A DNA stretch of 15,270 nt from JABDOU01 sp041567895 (GCA_041567895.1 JBFGAX010000068.1:1-15270); one strand, 5' to 3'; shown: positions 7,340-15,203, counted from the stretch's first letter. The notes: generated by a model from the sequence alone, not told the origin. Numbers and translations: made by a program.

Positions 7340-8307
7340 ATCCGGGGATCGTAGGTCAGCTCTATGCGATTTCCGCCTGGTTCGTACACCATTGCGTGCT
7401 TTTTCGGTCCTGATCCGGAGAGCTGCGGTGCAAACTCGACGACCACGCCTGGCCACTCTCGGACCGAGACAAACAGCTCATCGAGATCCAGCTCACTTGT
7501 GACCCTCAATGCAAGGTGGTGCAGACCGACGTTGCTACGCCGATTGAATCGCACGGCCGTTGCCGGATCTTCCACCTGCCATAGGGTCACCATCACGGTT
7601 CCGTCTGAGAGAAATGCAGCCGGATACTCGGGTCGCTCGCCAACCAGTTCCCATCCGAGGCACTGTTCAAAGAACAATCGACTGGTTGTGAGGTCGAGAA
7701 CGCTGAGACCAACGTGATCCACGCCTTTGGTGACGTGAACAACCCGATCGTCTCCTTGCGGGTTCGATGACTGGCGTAGCCATCGCTCCAGCCCGTATAA
7801 GCCGATGATGGTTTTGGCGTCGACAATCTCACCGCTTGCAACCATGGAAAAGGCCTGACCGGTAGCCAGCCGGACGATCTCTGCATCCCTTTCCTCCGCC
7901 CCCTGTGGATCACTTGTGCGTTGTTGCAGGTTCTCGGCTACATAGAGAAGGGTGAACTCGTCGCAGAAACCCGGAGAGTTCCAGAACTCATGGATCTTTT
8001 CGACTCTTCCTGGTTCGAGCCCAACCTCTTCAACGCATTCTCGAATCGCGGTGACTTCCGGAGATTCCCCAGCCACATCGCGCTTTCCAGCCGGAAGTTC
8101 CAATAGATAACCGCCGGTCGCCGCTCGAAACTGGCGAATCAGGTAGATGTGACCGTCTTCGTACGGCACCACCACGACGGCGCCCATGTGCCGCACGATC
8201 TCTCGTGAGACGGCGTCACCGGTGGGGGTTCGAAGGCTGACCTCGTCCACGGAGATGACAGCTCCCCGATATTTGGTGGACCTGGACTTCTCTTGGAACG
8301 CCGTCAC
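7327..8307 (-). CDS. NUDIX (ADP-ribose pyrophosphatase-like) fused to VOC/glyoxalase domain
   Basis: A 326-residue two-domain protein. Residues about 35-180 are a NUDIX hydrolase of the ADP-ribose pyrophosphatase type: LPAGKRDVAGE then REcVEEVGL (72-97). Six residues rather than five separate the box Gly and Glu, as I recall for the mycobacterial homologue Rv1700. Residues about 195-321 form one VOC (glyoxalase/bleomycin-resistance) fold: VDHVGLSV with H198, LHHLAL with H263/H264 and NRIEL with E316, spaced like VOC metal ligands. The GTG start overlaps the pyrG stop as GTGA. The gene sits where actinobacteria carry a lone NUDIX gene before xerD, so the VOC half is the addition. NUDIX activity on ADP-ribose is likely; the VOC substrate is unknown. 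Confidence 0.88.
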   Translation of the reverse strand: MTAFQEKSRSTKYRGAVISVDEVSLRTPTGDAVSREIVRHMGAVVVVPYEDGHIYLIRQFRAATGGYLLELPAGKRDVAGESPEVTAIRECVEEVGLEPGRVEKIHEFWNSPGFCDEFTLLYVAENLQQRTSDPQGAEERDAEIVRLATGQAFSMVASGEIVDAKTIIGLYGLERWLRQSSNPQGDDRVVHVTKGVDHVGLSVLDLTTSRLFFEQCLGWELVGERPEYPAAFLSDGTVMVTLWQVEDPATAVRFNRRSNVGLHHLALRVTSELDLDELFVSVREWPGVVVEFAPQLSGSGPKKHAMVYEPGGNRIELTYDPRISKT

Positions 8308-9959
8308 CTGGTCTGGTGGACCGGAGCGTCTCTCGTCTCCGTTGCCACCTCAGAACCGAGCTGATGGTTCCGGGCGGCGTCGATGAGACCGAGAAACAGA
8401 GGATGAGGCACATCGGGCCGCGACCGGAGTTCAGGGTGCGCCTGAGTCGCCACGAAAAACGGATGATCCGAAATCTCGACAAATTCAACGAGGCTTCCGT
8501 CCGGCGACAGTCCTGCCAGTGACATGCCCGCCGCCTCTAGATCTGCCCGATACCGGTTGTTGACCTCGTACCGATGGCGATGACGCTCGTACACGAGCTC
8601 CTCGCCGTAAAGCTCTCTCACTTTCGATCCCGGAGCCAATCGCGCCGCGTAGAGACCGAGACGCATCGTGCCCCCCTTGTCGTCGACGTCGCGCTGACTG
8701 TCCATCAAATCGATCACGGGATGGGGCGACGTCGGGTCGAATTCCGTCGAATTCGCACCGGCAAGACCGGCTTTCGATCGGGCCAACTCGATGACTGCAC
8801 ACTGCAAACCGAGACACAGACCGAGGAATGGAATGCCACGTTCACGAGCATGGCGAATCGCCTGAACCTTGCCTTCCACGCCCCGGTGCCCGAATCCACC
8901 TGGCACCACAATCGCATCGACGCCGTGCAGTTCGGTCTCAACGAGCAGCCCGCCGTCCATCTCATCAGACGAAACCCAGCGGATATCGACTTTGAATCCG
9001 TGTGCTGCACCCGCATGAGTCAGCGCTTCGGCGACTGACAGGTATGCATCGGGCAGGTCGACGTACTTGCCAACCAGAGCGACCGTCAGCTCGTCGGTCG
9101 GCGAAAACATGCGGTCGACCATGGCCTTCCACGATGAGAGATCCGGCTCCGGAGTCTCGAGACCCAACGACTCGCAGATGACTTTGTCCAGTCCTTCCTG
9201 GTGCAGATCCAGCGGAACCTGGTAAATGCTTGGTGCGTCCTCGGCGGTGACCACCGCTCGTGGGCTGACGTCACAAAACAAGCTGATTTTTCGTGAGAGC
9301 GCATCCTCGACGGGGCGGTCCGCTCGGAGGACGATCGCGTCCGGCTGTATACCCCGGCTGCGTAATTCGGCAACCGAGTGTTGCGTCGGCTTAGTTTTCA
9401 GCTCTTCAGATGGTCCTATGTAGGGGACGAGCGTCACGTGGACATAGGCCACGTTCTCGGATCCGACGTCCTTACGAATTTGTCGAATGGCCTCTAGAAA
9501 CGGAAGGATCTCGATGTCTCCCACGGTCCCGCCAACCTCGGTGATGACAACATCCACGTCTGGAGATTCGCCCAGCTTGCGAACCCTGGCTTTGATCTCG
9601 TTCGTGATGTGGGGAATGACCTGCACGGTGGCCCCCAGGAACTCACCGCGTCGCTCTCGCTGAATGATCGAGTGGTAGACGGATCCGGTTGTGACGTTTG
9701 AGTCGCGTCTGAGGTTCTCACCTGTAAAGCGCTCATAATGGCCCAGGTCCAGATCCGTTTCTCCCCCGTCGTCGGTCACGAACACCTCACCGTGTTCGAG
9801 CGGATTCATGGTCCCGGGATCGACATTCAGGTAAGGGTCGAGCTTCTGGTTCACGACCCTGAGACCACGCGCCTTGAGCAGCCGACCGAGCGACGCTGCC
9901 GTGATGCCCTTCCCGAGGCTTGATACCACTCCCCCGGTAATGAACACGTATTTCGTCAA
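8304..9959 (-). CDS. pyrG: CTP synthase
   Basis: CTP synthase makes CTP from UTP using ATP and glutamine. At 551 residues it is full length. The synthetase domain opens with TKYVFITGGVVSSLGKGI (P-loop-like) and contains NVDPGTMNP, HGEVFVTDDGGE and TEVGGTVGDIE. The class I glutamine amidotransferase half has GGFGHRG, the nucleophile Cys382 in GLCLGLQ, and His508/Glu510 in AHPEL. The start is TTG at 9959, fixed by the family N-terminus and by AAGGAG five bases upstream. It ends in a GTGA overlap with the NUDIX–VOC gene. In this same window Cmk supplies CDP, so two pyrimidine nucleotide steps are encoded close together. Confidence 0.97.
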   Translation of the reverse strand: MTKYVFITGGVVSSLGKGITAASLGRLLKARGLRVVNQKLDPYLNVDPGTMNPLEHGEVFVTDDGGETDLDLGHYERFTGENLRRDSNVTTGSVYHSIIQRERRGEFLGATVQVIPHITNEIKARVRKLGESPDVDVVITEVGGTVGDIEILPFLEAIRQIRKDVGSENVAYVHVTLVPYIGPSEELKTKPTQHSVAELRSRGIQPDAIVLRADRPVEDALSRKISLFCDVSPRAVVTAEDAPSIYQVPLDLHQEGLDKVICESLGLETPEPDLSSWKAMVDRMFSPTDELTVALVGKYVDLPDAYLSVAEALTHAGAAHGFKVDIRWVSSDEMDGGLLVETELHGVDAIVVPGGFGHRGVEGKVQAIRHARERGIPFLGLCLGLQCAVIELARSKAGLAGANSTEFDPTSPHPVIDLMDSQRDVDDKGGTMRLGLYAARLAPGSKVRELYGEELVYERHRHRYEVNNRYRADLEAAGMSLAGLSPDGSLVEFVEISDHPFFVATQAHPELRSRPDVPHPLFLGLIDAARNHQLGSEVATETRDAPVHQTR

Positions 9960-9964
9960 GCAGG

Positions 9965-9970
9965 CTCCTT
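9965..9970 (-). promoter_or_regulatory. Ribosome-binding site of pyrG
   Basis: AAGGAG on the minus strand, five bases before the TTG at 9959. It supports TTG as the pyrG start, which the conserved N-terminus also requires. Confidence 0.75.
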
Positions 9971-10010
9971 GGTCGGCCGGATAGTAACCCGGCGCGACGT
10001 CGGGACGGAA

Positions 10011-11609
10011 TCACCCACGTCGGGCTTTCGCGGTCTGCAGCAACTCGACTGCGTGTTCCCGGCCCTTTTTGCTGTCTCCCAATCCCGCCATCATTCTCGT
10101 CAATTCGGCGACCAGGTCCTCTGCGACCGCAGGACGAACCCGGGCGCTCACGCCGGTGCGATCCACGACAAAATGGCGATCGGCGAATGCGGCGACCTGA
10201 GGAAGATGTGTGATACAGAAGACCTGGCGACCTTCGGCGAGGTATGCAAGCTTTTCTCCCATGGCCAGAGCCGTGGCACCCCCAACGCCTGCGTCAACTT
10301 CATCGAAAACAACGATCGGGGTATCCGACACTCCCGCGGCGAGCCGGACCGCGAGAATCACACGGCTGAGCTCACCGCCGGATGCCGATGTGTGAGCGGG
10401 CGCGGGTGTGAGCGCCGCATCGGATGCAAACAGCAGCTGCATCCGATCGGCTCCATACGGACCGGGAGACGATTTGGCGACTTCGACCCGTAATACCGGG
10501 TCGCTGAGCCCAAGGTCACGGAGGTGACCCGTCGCCGCTTCCGCCAGCAGTTTGCCTGCTCGCATTCGGGCCGCCCGCAGTGCTTCTCCTCCCACCTCCA
10601 CATCTTCGAGAGCAGCCGTCAACTCACCTTCCAATTCGCCTGCACGTGCCAAGAGTTGCTCAGACTGGACCACGCGTTCTGCAGCATCGAGACCGAACGC
10701 CAGAACCTCGTCCAGCGTGCTGCCGTATTTGCGCTTCAGGCTGGAGAGGTTCGCCAGCCTGTCTTCGACCTTTTCGAGCGCCTCGGGATTGTGCTCGATG
10801 GTCCCGGCCACGTCCCGAACCGCGGATGCTGCCTCTGCCCACTCTGCCTGCAGGCCGTCCAACTGGTCGGAGATGGGTTGTAGGCTCGAATCAAAGGATG
10901 CCGCCCTACGCATGGCCACGACGGCCATAGCGAGGTGATCCTGTTCGTCGAGGTGCTGTCTTGCTTCCTCGAGCGTGTCGGTCAGCTCGCGCGAGAATCG
11001 GAGCCGATCCGATCGTCGGGCCAGCTCCTCATCCTCTCCTGGAGCAAAGCCGGCAGCGGCAATCTCATCTGCTTGGAATCTCGCCACCTCGAGATCGCGC
11101 TCGATGGCTCGCGTGTCCCCTCCGGCCAGCTCTTGATCAGCCCTGATCCGCGTGAGGTTTCCCCACGCCTCCTGGTAACTCTGGAGGGCGTCGTGTCCTG
11201 CTCCGTCGAGACATCCGTCTACCAACTTCCGCAATGCGGCCGGGTCCGACAGTCGTCTGGCGTCACCCTGTTTGACTATCTCGATCTCGTCTTCGAGATG
11301 TTCACCGAGCGTCCGAGCCGCCACCATGTCACCGTCGACGTATGCGCGGCTGCGTCCAGCCGCAACGAGGCGCCGGGATACGACCGCCTCGCGATCGTCG
11401 AACACAAACCTTCCCTGCACGCGGGCTTCCTCGTCGTTCGGGCCGACCAGATCGGAGGAAGCGGGCCTGCCGAGCAACAACTCGACCGCGCCGAGCAGCA
11501 TGGTTTTGCCAGCGCCGGTTTCGCCCGTGACAACGACCAGACCCGGTCCAGGCTCCAGGTGGGCTTCGCCTATGAGTCCCAGGTTGTGAACGATCAGCTC
11601 TTCAATCAC
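10011..11609 (-). CDS. recN: DNA repair protein RecN
   Basis: RecN is an SMC-like ATPase acting early in double-strand-break repair. The Walker A motif is GETGAGKT (29-36), after the conserved opening MIEELIVHNLGLI. A central coiled coil (about 150-365) includes the family hallmark RKYGSTLDEVL (293-303). The signature motif is SASGGELSR (408-415) and Walker B is PIVVFDEVDAGVGG (431-444), then ITHLPQVAAFAD. At 532 residues it is slightly shorter than usual. The Q-loop region reads VKQGDARRL where most RecN proteins have HGQHxxQ. The Gln remains but the flanking histidines are gone. The GTG start is two bases after the nadK stop, so the pair is almost certainly co-transcribed. No LexA-type box can be judged here because no promoter lies directly upstream. 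Confidence 0.94.
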   Translation of the reverse strand: MIEELIVHNLGLIGEAHLEPGPGLVVVTGETGAGKTMLLGAVELLLGRPASSDLVGPNDEEARVQGRFVFDDREAVVSRRLVAAGRSRAYVDGDMVAARTLGEHLEDEIEIVKQGDARRLSDPAALRKLVDGCLDGAGHDALQSYQEAWGNLTRIRADQELAGGDTRAIERDLEVARFQADEIAAAGFAPGEDEELARRSDRLRFSRELTDTLEEARQHLDEQDHLAMAVVAMRRAASFDSSLQPISDQLDGLQAEWAEAASAVRDVAGTIEHNPEALEKVEDRLANLSSLKRKYGSTLDEVLAFGLDAAERVVQSEQLLARAGELEGELTAALEDVEVGGEALRAARMRAGKLLAEAATGHLRDLGLSDPVLRVEVAKSSPGPYGADRMQLLFASDAALTPAPAHTSASGGELSRVILAVRLAAGVSDTPIVVFDEVDAGVGGATALAMGEKLAYLAEGRQVFCITHLPQVAAFADRHFVVDRTGVSARVRPAVAEDLVAELTRMMAGLGDSKKGREHAVELLQTAKARRG

Positions 11610-11611
11610 GG

Positions 11612-12433
11612 TCAGTTCTCTCGCAATCCGAGCTTTTTGACGAGGTTGCCGGGGAACGTCGGACCATCAATCTGCACAAACAACGCCGGCACGTCTGAGC
11701 GACGGACGATGACTTCGCCTTCGACTCTGCCGATCGGCATTCCATCGACGTCGATGCCTATCGGACGGGAGGATCCTGCCGAACAGCCGAGGATCGTCGA
11801 TCCCGCGAACACGACCGGTTGCCCGAAGAGCGCGTGAGGTGCAACCGGTGTCACGACCATCGCTTCCAGGTCGGGGTCGACCACAGGGCCTCCCGCTGAC
11901 AGGCTGTAGGCGGTCGAGCCGGTGGGGGTGGCTATGACGAGCGCATCCGCCCGATAGGTGTGAAACGGTTCTCCGTTAACGGTCAACGAAACCGAAACCA
12001 GCCGCTGGCGTTCTTCCTTGGCAAAGACGACGTCATTCAATGCAGGGTGGGGCGGTTCACCGGGCAGAACCACTTCGAGCGTCATGTGTTCTTCTACCGT
12101 GTACGAACCCGCGGCCAGGAACTCGACGACTCCATCGAGCTGAGATGGCTCCGCTTCTGCTAGAAAGCCGACCGCCCCGAGATTGAATCCGAGTAGCGGT
12201 ATCCGGGCGGGCAGGGCAACGTGGGCCGCTCGCATGATTGTCCCATCACCTCCGACCGTCACCATGACATCAGGCCGTCCCACCGTGGGTTTCAAGTCCA
12301 GAACCTCGATGGCATCACTGGTCCCGGCAGACACCTCGCATCCGAGAGCCCTGGCCACTTCGATGATGCGCATCGCAGCCTTCCGAGCGCTGTCACGCTC
12401 GGGGTGAACCACCAACGAAAGGTGCACGGTCAT
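11612..12433 (-). CDS. nadK: NAD kinase
   Basis: NAD kinase phosphorylates NAD to NADP in the cytosol. It has 273 residues, with the catalytic GGDGT motif (Asp63), NLGAVGFLAE, the ALNDVV segment, the glycine-rich ATPTGSTAYSLSAGGP motif and an IGIDVDG segment near the C-terminus. I chose the ATG at 12433, which overlaps the tlyA stop as ATGA and gives the usual opening (LSLVVHPERD). A start nine codons further upstream is possible but unneeded. Placement between tlyA and recN is the standard actinobacterial order. Confidence 0.96.
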   Translation of the reverse strand: MTVHLSLVVHPERDSARKAAMRIIEVARALGCEVSAGTSDAIEVLDLKPTVGRPDVMVTVGGDGTIMRAAHVALPARIPLLGFNLGAVGFLAEAEPSQLDGVVEFLAAGSYTVEEHMTLEVVLPGEPPHPALNDVVFAKEERQRLVSVSLTVNGEPFHTYRADALVIATPTGSTAYSLSAGGPVVDPDLEAMVVTPVAPHALFGQPVVFAGSTILGCSAGSSRPIGIDVDGMPIGRVEGEVIVRRSDVPALFVQIDGPTFPGNLVKKLGLREN

Positions 12434-13179
12434 AGTTTGGCCGATCTCTTGTTGAACCACAGAAGATGCTCGACGTTACCGGATTTGGCGCCAGGAACCG
12501 GGCTATCAATCCCGCCGGCGCGATAAAGCCCCACCTGCGAGGCGTCGGCAATCACCTTACTGATTGCCTCGCTCCGGGCTTCCTCGTCTCGCACCAGCCC
12601 TCCCGATGCGATCCGATCAGCACCTACCTCGAATTGAGGCTTCACGAGCACGACCCAATCACTGTCCTCGTCACCCAGCCGGGACAGCACCTCGAGCACC
12701 TTGGAAAGCGAGATGAACGACAGATCCACGACGATCACTTCAAAAGGAGCGCCCAGACTCATTGGGTCAACATGCCGAACGTTGGTACGGTCCATCACGG
12801 AAACCCGGTCGTCTGTCCGCAAAGCCCAGTCGAGCTGACCATACCCGACATCGACAGCCAGCACAGATGAGGCTCCCCGCTTGAGAAGACAATCGGTGAA
12901 CCCACCGGTCGACGCGCCGACGTCGATGGCGCTCCGTCCGACGATCGGGATGTCGAATGCATCGATCGCCGCGTCCAGCTTGGCCCCGGCCCGGCTTACA
13001 AATCGGGGACCATCGCCGACGAGCTCGATGGGATCTCCGGACTCGACAAGTGTCGCCGGCTTGGTGGCAGGTGTCCCATTGAGCCTGACTCGCCCCTCGG
13101 CAATAGCCGACTGAGCCGCCGACCGACTCTCGACGAGTCGACGTCGCACGAGCTCGATATCCAGACGTCGCCTAGTCAG
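12430..13179 (-). CDS. tlyA: TlyA-type rRNA 2'-O-methyltransferase (haemolysin A family)
   Basis: TlyA methylates ribose 2'-OH groups in rRNA; in mycobacteria this is needed for capreomycin sensitivity. It has an N-terminal S4 RNA-binding domain (TRRRLDIELVRRRLVESR…GRVRLNG) and an FtsJ/RrmJ methyltransferase domain with the SAM motif DVGASTGGFTD. Counted from CTG 13179, the likely catalytic residues are K67, D152 (VVDLSF) and K180 (LVKPQFE), nearly the numbering I recall for M. tuberculosis TlyA (K69, D154, K182). No ATG, GTG or TTG fits. ATG 13311 would add 44 Pro-rich residues overlapping the previous gene, and a GTG inside the S4 domain would remove conserved RLD. CTG at 13179 has GGAG six bases upstream, so I choose it. 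About 249 residues. Confidence 0.92.
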   Translation of the reverse strand: MTRRRLDIELVRRRLVESRSAAQSAIAEGRVRLNGTPATKPATLVESGDPIELVGDGPRFVSRAGAKLDAAIDAFDIPIVGRSAIDVGASTGGFTDCLLKRGASSVLAVDVGYGQLDWALRTDDRVSVMDRTNVRHVDPMSLGAPFEVIVVDLSFISLSKVLEVLSRLGDEDSDWVVLVKPQFEVGADRIASGGLVRDEEARSEAISKVIADASQVGLYRAGGIDSPVPGAKSGNVEHLLWFNKRSAKL

Positions 13180-13468
13180 GTGGTTCTCCGCCTGACCCCT
13201 GGCGTCCTGAAGTGGGAATACCCGTCCCGGATTCGTTGATGGGGCCGTCCAAATCCCGGGCCAGAAGATCGGAAAGAGTGTCGGCCACATCGGGGGCGTC
13301 TGCAGGATCAACCGCAGTCAGGTCTGCAAGAAGCTCGGCGCGCATGGCCTCGGGTGTGGGATTCGACGCTATGTCCATGGAAACATGGGGCAAGGGCTGA
13401 TCCTCAGATTCAGGCTCCCGGCGCGGTTCATGCCCGGGTTCGCCCATTTCTTGCGCATCATTTGCCAT
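13172..13468 (-). CDS. Small acidic hypothetical protein upstream of tlyA
   Basis: I do not recognise a domain. The product is 98 residues, hydrophilic, rich in Pro, Glu and Asp, with one likely helix (about 38-73, PEAMRAELLADLTAVDPADA…DTLSDLLARDLDG) between disordered ends. There is no signal peptide or membrane segment. The ATG has a strong ribosome-binding site (TGGAGGGA, about six bases upstream), and the gene ends in an eight-base overlap with the CTG-started tlyA, so it is probably translated and coupled. M. tuberculosis also has a small uncharacterised gene (Rv1693) between the HAD phosphatase gene and tlyA. The position is similar; I cannot show homology. Confidence 0.7.
   Translation of the reverse strand: MANDAQEMGEPGHEPRREPESEDQPLPHVSMDIASNPTPEAMRAELLADLTAVDPADAPDVADTLSDLLARDLDGPINESGTGIPTSGRQGSGGEPPD
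13186..13189 (-). promoter_or_regulatory. Ribosome-binding site supporting a CTG start of tlyA
   Basis: GGAG on the minus strand (within GGCGGAGA), six bases before CTG 13179. The spacing is ideal and it is the main nucleotide evidence for a non-ATG start. Confidence 0.55.
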
Positions 13469-13501
13469 TCGGTCCCTCCAGGTCGTGGATCTGGTTCCGC
13501 T

Positions 13502-13528
13502 TTGAGCAGGTTATTCGATCGGTAATCT
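13502..13528 (+). promoter_or_regulatory. Possible promoter for the rhomboid–HAD pair
   Basis: TTGAGC (13502-13507) and TAATCT (13523-13528) are separated by 15 bases, shorter than the usual 16-18. It lies in the 130-base divergent region about 70 bases before the rhomboid ATG. This is a weak prediction from matches alone. Confidence 0.25.
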
Positions 13529-13531
13529 TGT

Positions 13532-13552
13532 GCGTCTCACGAGGCGTCTCAC
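13532..13552. repeat. Direct repeat in the divergent intergenic region
   Basis: GCGTCTCAC occurs at 13532-13540 and 13544-13552 with a three-base spacer, followed directly by the palindrome TCGCGA (13553-13558). It lies just downstream of the possible promoter, so it could be an operator. No regulator can be named. Confidence 0.4.
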
Positions 13553-13598
13553 TCGCGAACATCGTCCGTGAGTATGGCCGATCACACAGAGGTATGGA

Positions 13599-14330
13599 AT
13601 GATCCCCATTAGAGATGTCAATCCCACGAGGGTTAAACCCTTCGTGACGCTCGTCCTGATCGCTATGAATCTGTTCGTGTTCCTGGTCGTACAACCGCGT
13701 GACACCTCCGGGCAGGATTTTGTGGTGGCGCAAGCGGCGATACCCTGCGAGGTCACGACCGGCAGCCCTTTGAGCCCTGCCGACATCAACGCTGGAACGT
13801 GCGTGAACGATGGTGATCAGCCCTTTTTCCCCCGCAAATCGATTTCGTTTTCGGTGCTCGCATCCATGTTCTTGCACGGGGACTTCTTGCACGTGGGATT
13901 CAATCTCTGGAGCTTGTGGATCTTCGGCAACAACATCGAGGAGGCGTTTGGTCGAGCGCGTTACCTCGCCATGTATCTGATCTCGGGTCTTGCCGCCACG
14001 CTGGGATATGTTGCCCTCAACCCCGAAAGCATTGTTCCCCTCGTTGGCGCATCCGGAGCGATCGCGGGCGTCATCGGCGCCTATCTCGTACTGTTCCCGC
14101 GTCATCAGATAACGGCGTATGTTCCGCCCATTTTCGTCATTCCATTGCCTGCCACGATCTTCATCTTGTTCTGGTTCGTGGGTCAGTTTTTCATAGGATC
14201 CGAATCGGCCGTTGCGTGGCAGGCGCACGTCGTCGGATTTCTCGTCGGCTTCGGGATCACCTTTCTGATGCGATCTCCCCTGCGGTCGAGGCTCAACACC
14301 ATCCACGGTCCAGCCGCCGGGGTTCGATGA
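13599..14330 (+). CDS. Rhomboid-family intramembrane serine protease
   Basis: Rhomboids cleave membrane proteins within the bilayer using a Ser–His dyad. This 243-residue protein has about six membrane segments. The HGDFLHVGFN motif (93-102, with Asn102), the catalytic Ser152 in GASGA and His210 in AWQAHVVGF are all present, so it should be active. An extracytoplasmic loop after the first segment (about 33-80) contains two cysteines, C50 (IPCE) and C68 (GTCVN), which may form a disulfide. The ATG is preceded by AGG at reasonable spacing. The gene overlaps the HAD gene as ATGA. It begins the plus-strand pair that diverges from the tlyA operon. Its substrate is unknown. Confidence 0.92.
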   Translation: MIPIRDVNPTRVKPFVTLVLIAMNLFVFLVVQPRDTSGQDFVVAQAAIPCEVTTGSPLSPADINAGTCVNDGDQPFFPRKSISFSVLASMFLHGDFLHVGFNLWSLWIFGNNIEEAFGRARYLAMYLISGLAATLGYVALNPESIVPLVGASGAIAGVIGAYLVLFPRHQITAYVPPIFVIPLPATIFILFWFVGQFFIGSESAVAWQAHVVGFLVGFGITFLMRSPLRSRLNTIHGPAAGVR

Positions 14331-15079
14331 CGACCCTTCTGTGTGACCTCGATGGAGTGGTCTATCTCGGAGAACAAGAGATTCCTGGTTCCGGCGAGGC
14401 GTTACACCGACTACAAGCAGCAGGGATTCATCTGCTCTTCATCACCAACAACGCCACGAGGACCCGCTCCGAAGCAGCCGGCAAGATAGAGCGTGTGACG
14501 GACTTTTCGCCGCGCGACGACGCTGTGATCACCTCAGCGATGGCGGCGGCCAGCGTCATCGGCCCGACCGGTGCTCCCACACTTCTCGTCGGCGCAGCGG
14601 GCGCTGTACCAGAATTGGAGCGATACGGATGCCCTCTGGTGACGACCGCATCGCAGGCAGAGGCGATAATCGTCGGCCTGGCCACCGACATTTCCTATGA
14701 GAACCTCACCGAAGCCACACGAGCGCTGAGCAACGGGGCACGCTTCGTCGCCACCAACCGCGACCCCACCTATCCACTTCCGGACGGTCCCGCGCCGGGA
14801 GCTGGTGCCCTTGTGGCGCTTCTCGAAACCGCGAGCGGCAGGAGTGCCGAATCGGCCGGAAAACCGGACGAGCCGATGAGAACACTGATCAAGAAATCAA
14901 TTGGCGAAGGTCCCGTGTACGTGGTCGGAGATCGGGTCTCCACGGATGTCGCCATGGGAAAAGCCGAAGGGTGGCGCACGGTGCTTGTCCAGACTGGCGT
15001 TGACCGTGACGGCACGGCTGACATCATTGCACCGTCCCTGGCAACCTTTGCCGACCAACTGCTCGCAGATCACGTCTGA
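14327..15079 (+). CDS. HAD-superfamily IIA (NagD-like) phosphatase
   Basis: A 250-residue haloacid-dehalogenase phosphatase of the IIA subgroup (NagD, p-nitrophenylphosphatase, phosphoglycolate phosphatase). Motif I is DLDGVVY (Asp7 nucleophile, Asp9 acid/base), motif II FITNNATRT (Thr40), then ATNRDPTYP and PGAGALVAL of the C2 cap. The conserved lysine is in GKPDEP (Lys179) and motif IV is GDRVSTDVAMG (201-211). All catalytic residues are present. The physiological substrate cannot be assigned. The ATG overlaps the rhomboid stop (ATGA). In M. tuberculosis the comparable HAD gene (Rv1692) precedes tlyA on the same strand; here it is divergent. A palindromic repeat begins 16 bases after the stop and may end transcription. 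Confidence 0.93.
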   Translation: MTTLLCDLDGVVYLGEQEIPGSGEALHRLQAAGIHLLFITNNATRTRSEAAGKIERVTDFSPRDDAVITSAMAAASVIGPTGAPTLLVGAAGAVPELERYGCPLVTTASQAEAIIVGLATDISYENLTEATRALSNGARFVATNRDPTYPLPDGPAPGAGALVALLETASGRSAESAGKPDEPMRTLIKKSIGEGPVYVVGDRVSTDVAMGKAEGWRTVLVQTGVDRDGTADIIAPSLATFADQLLADHV

Positions 15080-15094
15080 CCCCCGCCCCGAGCG

Positions 15095-15161
15095 ATGGTC
15101 CGCCATCGGGAGATCCGAGGGATTGAAGATGGGGGAAGGTACCGCTCGCAGGCCGAAGGCC
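15095..15161. repeat. Palindromic 67-base repeat, copy 1
   Basis: First copy of a repeat that recurs 109 bases later with 3 differences in 67 positions. It can fold as nested stems: CCGCCATC (15100-15107) with GATGGGGG (15128-15135, one G·G mismatch), enclosing GATCC (15112-15116) with GGATT (15120-15124, one G·U pair). GGCC-GAA-GGCC lies at its end. It sits just after the HAD gene, so it may also act as a terminator. Confidence 0.85.
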
Positions 15162-15203
15162 GAAGAGGGGATGGGGAAAGAAAACGAACAACCTCTAACC
15201 CGA

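Noticed and set aside
10935..11837. A 300-codon plus-strand open frame opposite recN and nadK
   Set aside because: It is antisense to conserved genes in their correct frames, and no motif is visible.
13458..14306. A 282-codon open frame on the minus strand opposite the rhomboid gene
   Set aside because: It mirrors a clear rhomboid with all catalytic residues, its translation is low-complexity and highly charged, and it shows no recognisable motif.
13916..15079. A longer (387-residue) form of the HAD protein starting inside the rhomboid gene
   Set aside because: The HAD domain begins exactly at the ATG at 14327, which overlaps the rhomboid stop. The extra N-terminal part is an out-of-frame reading of the rhomboid.
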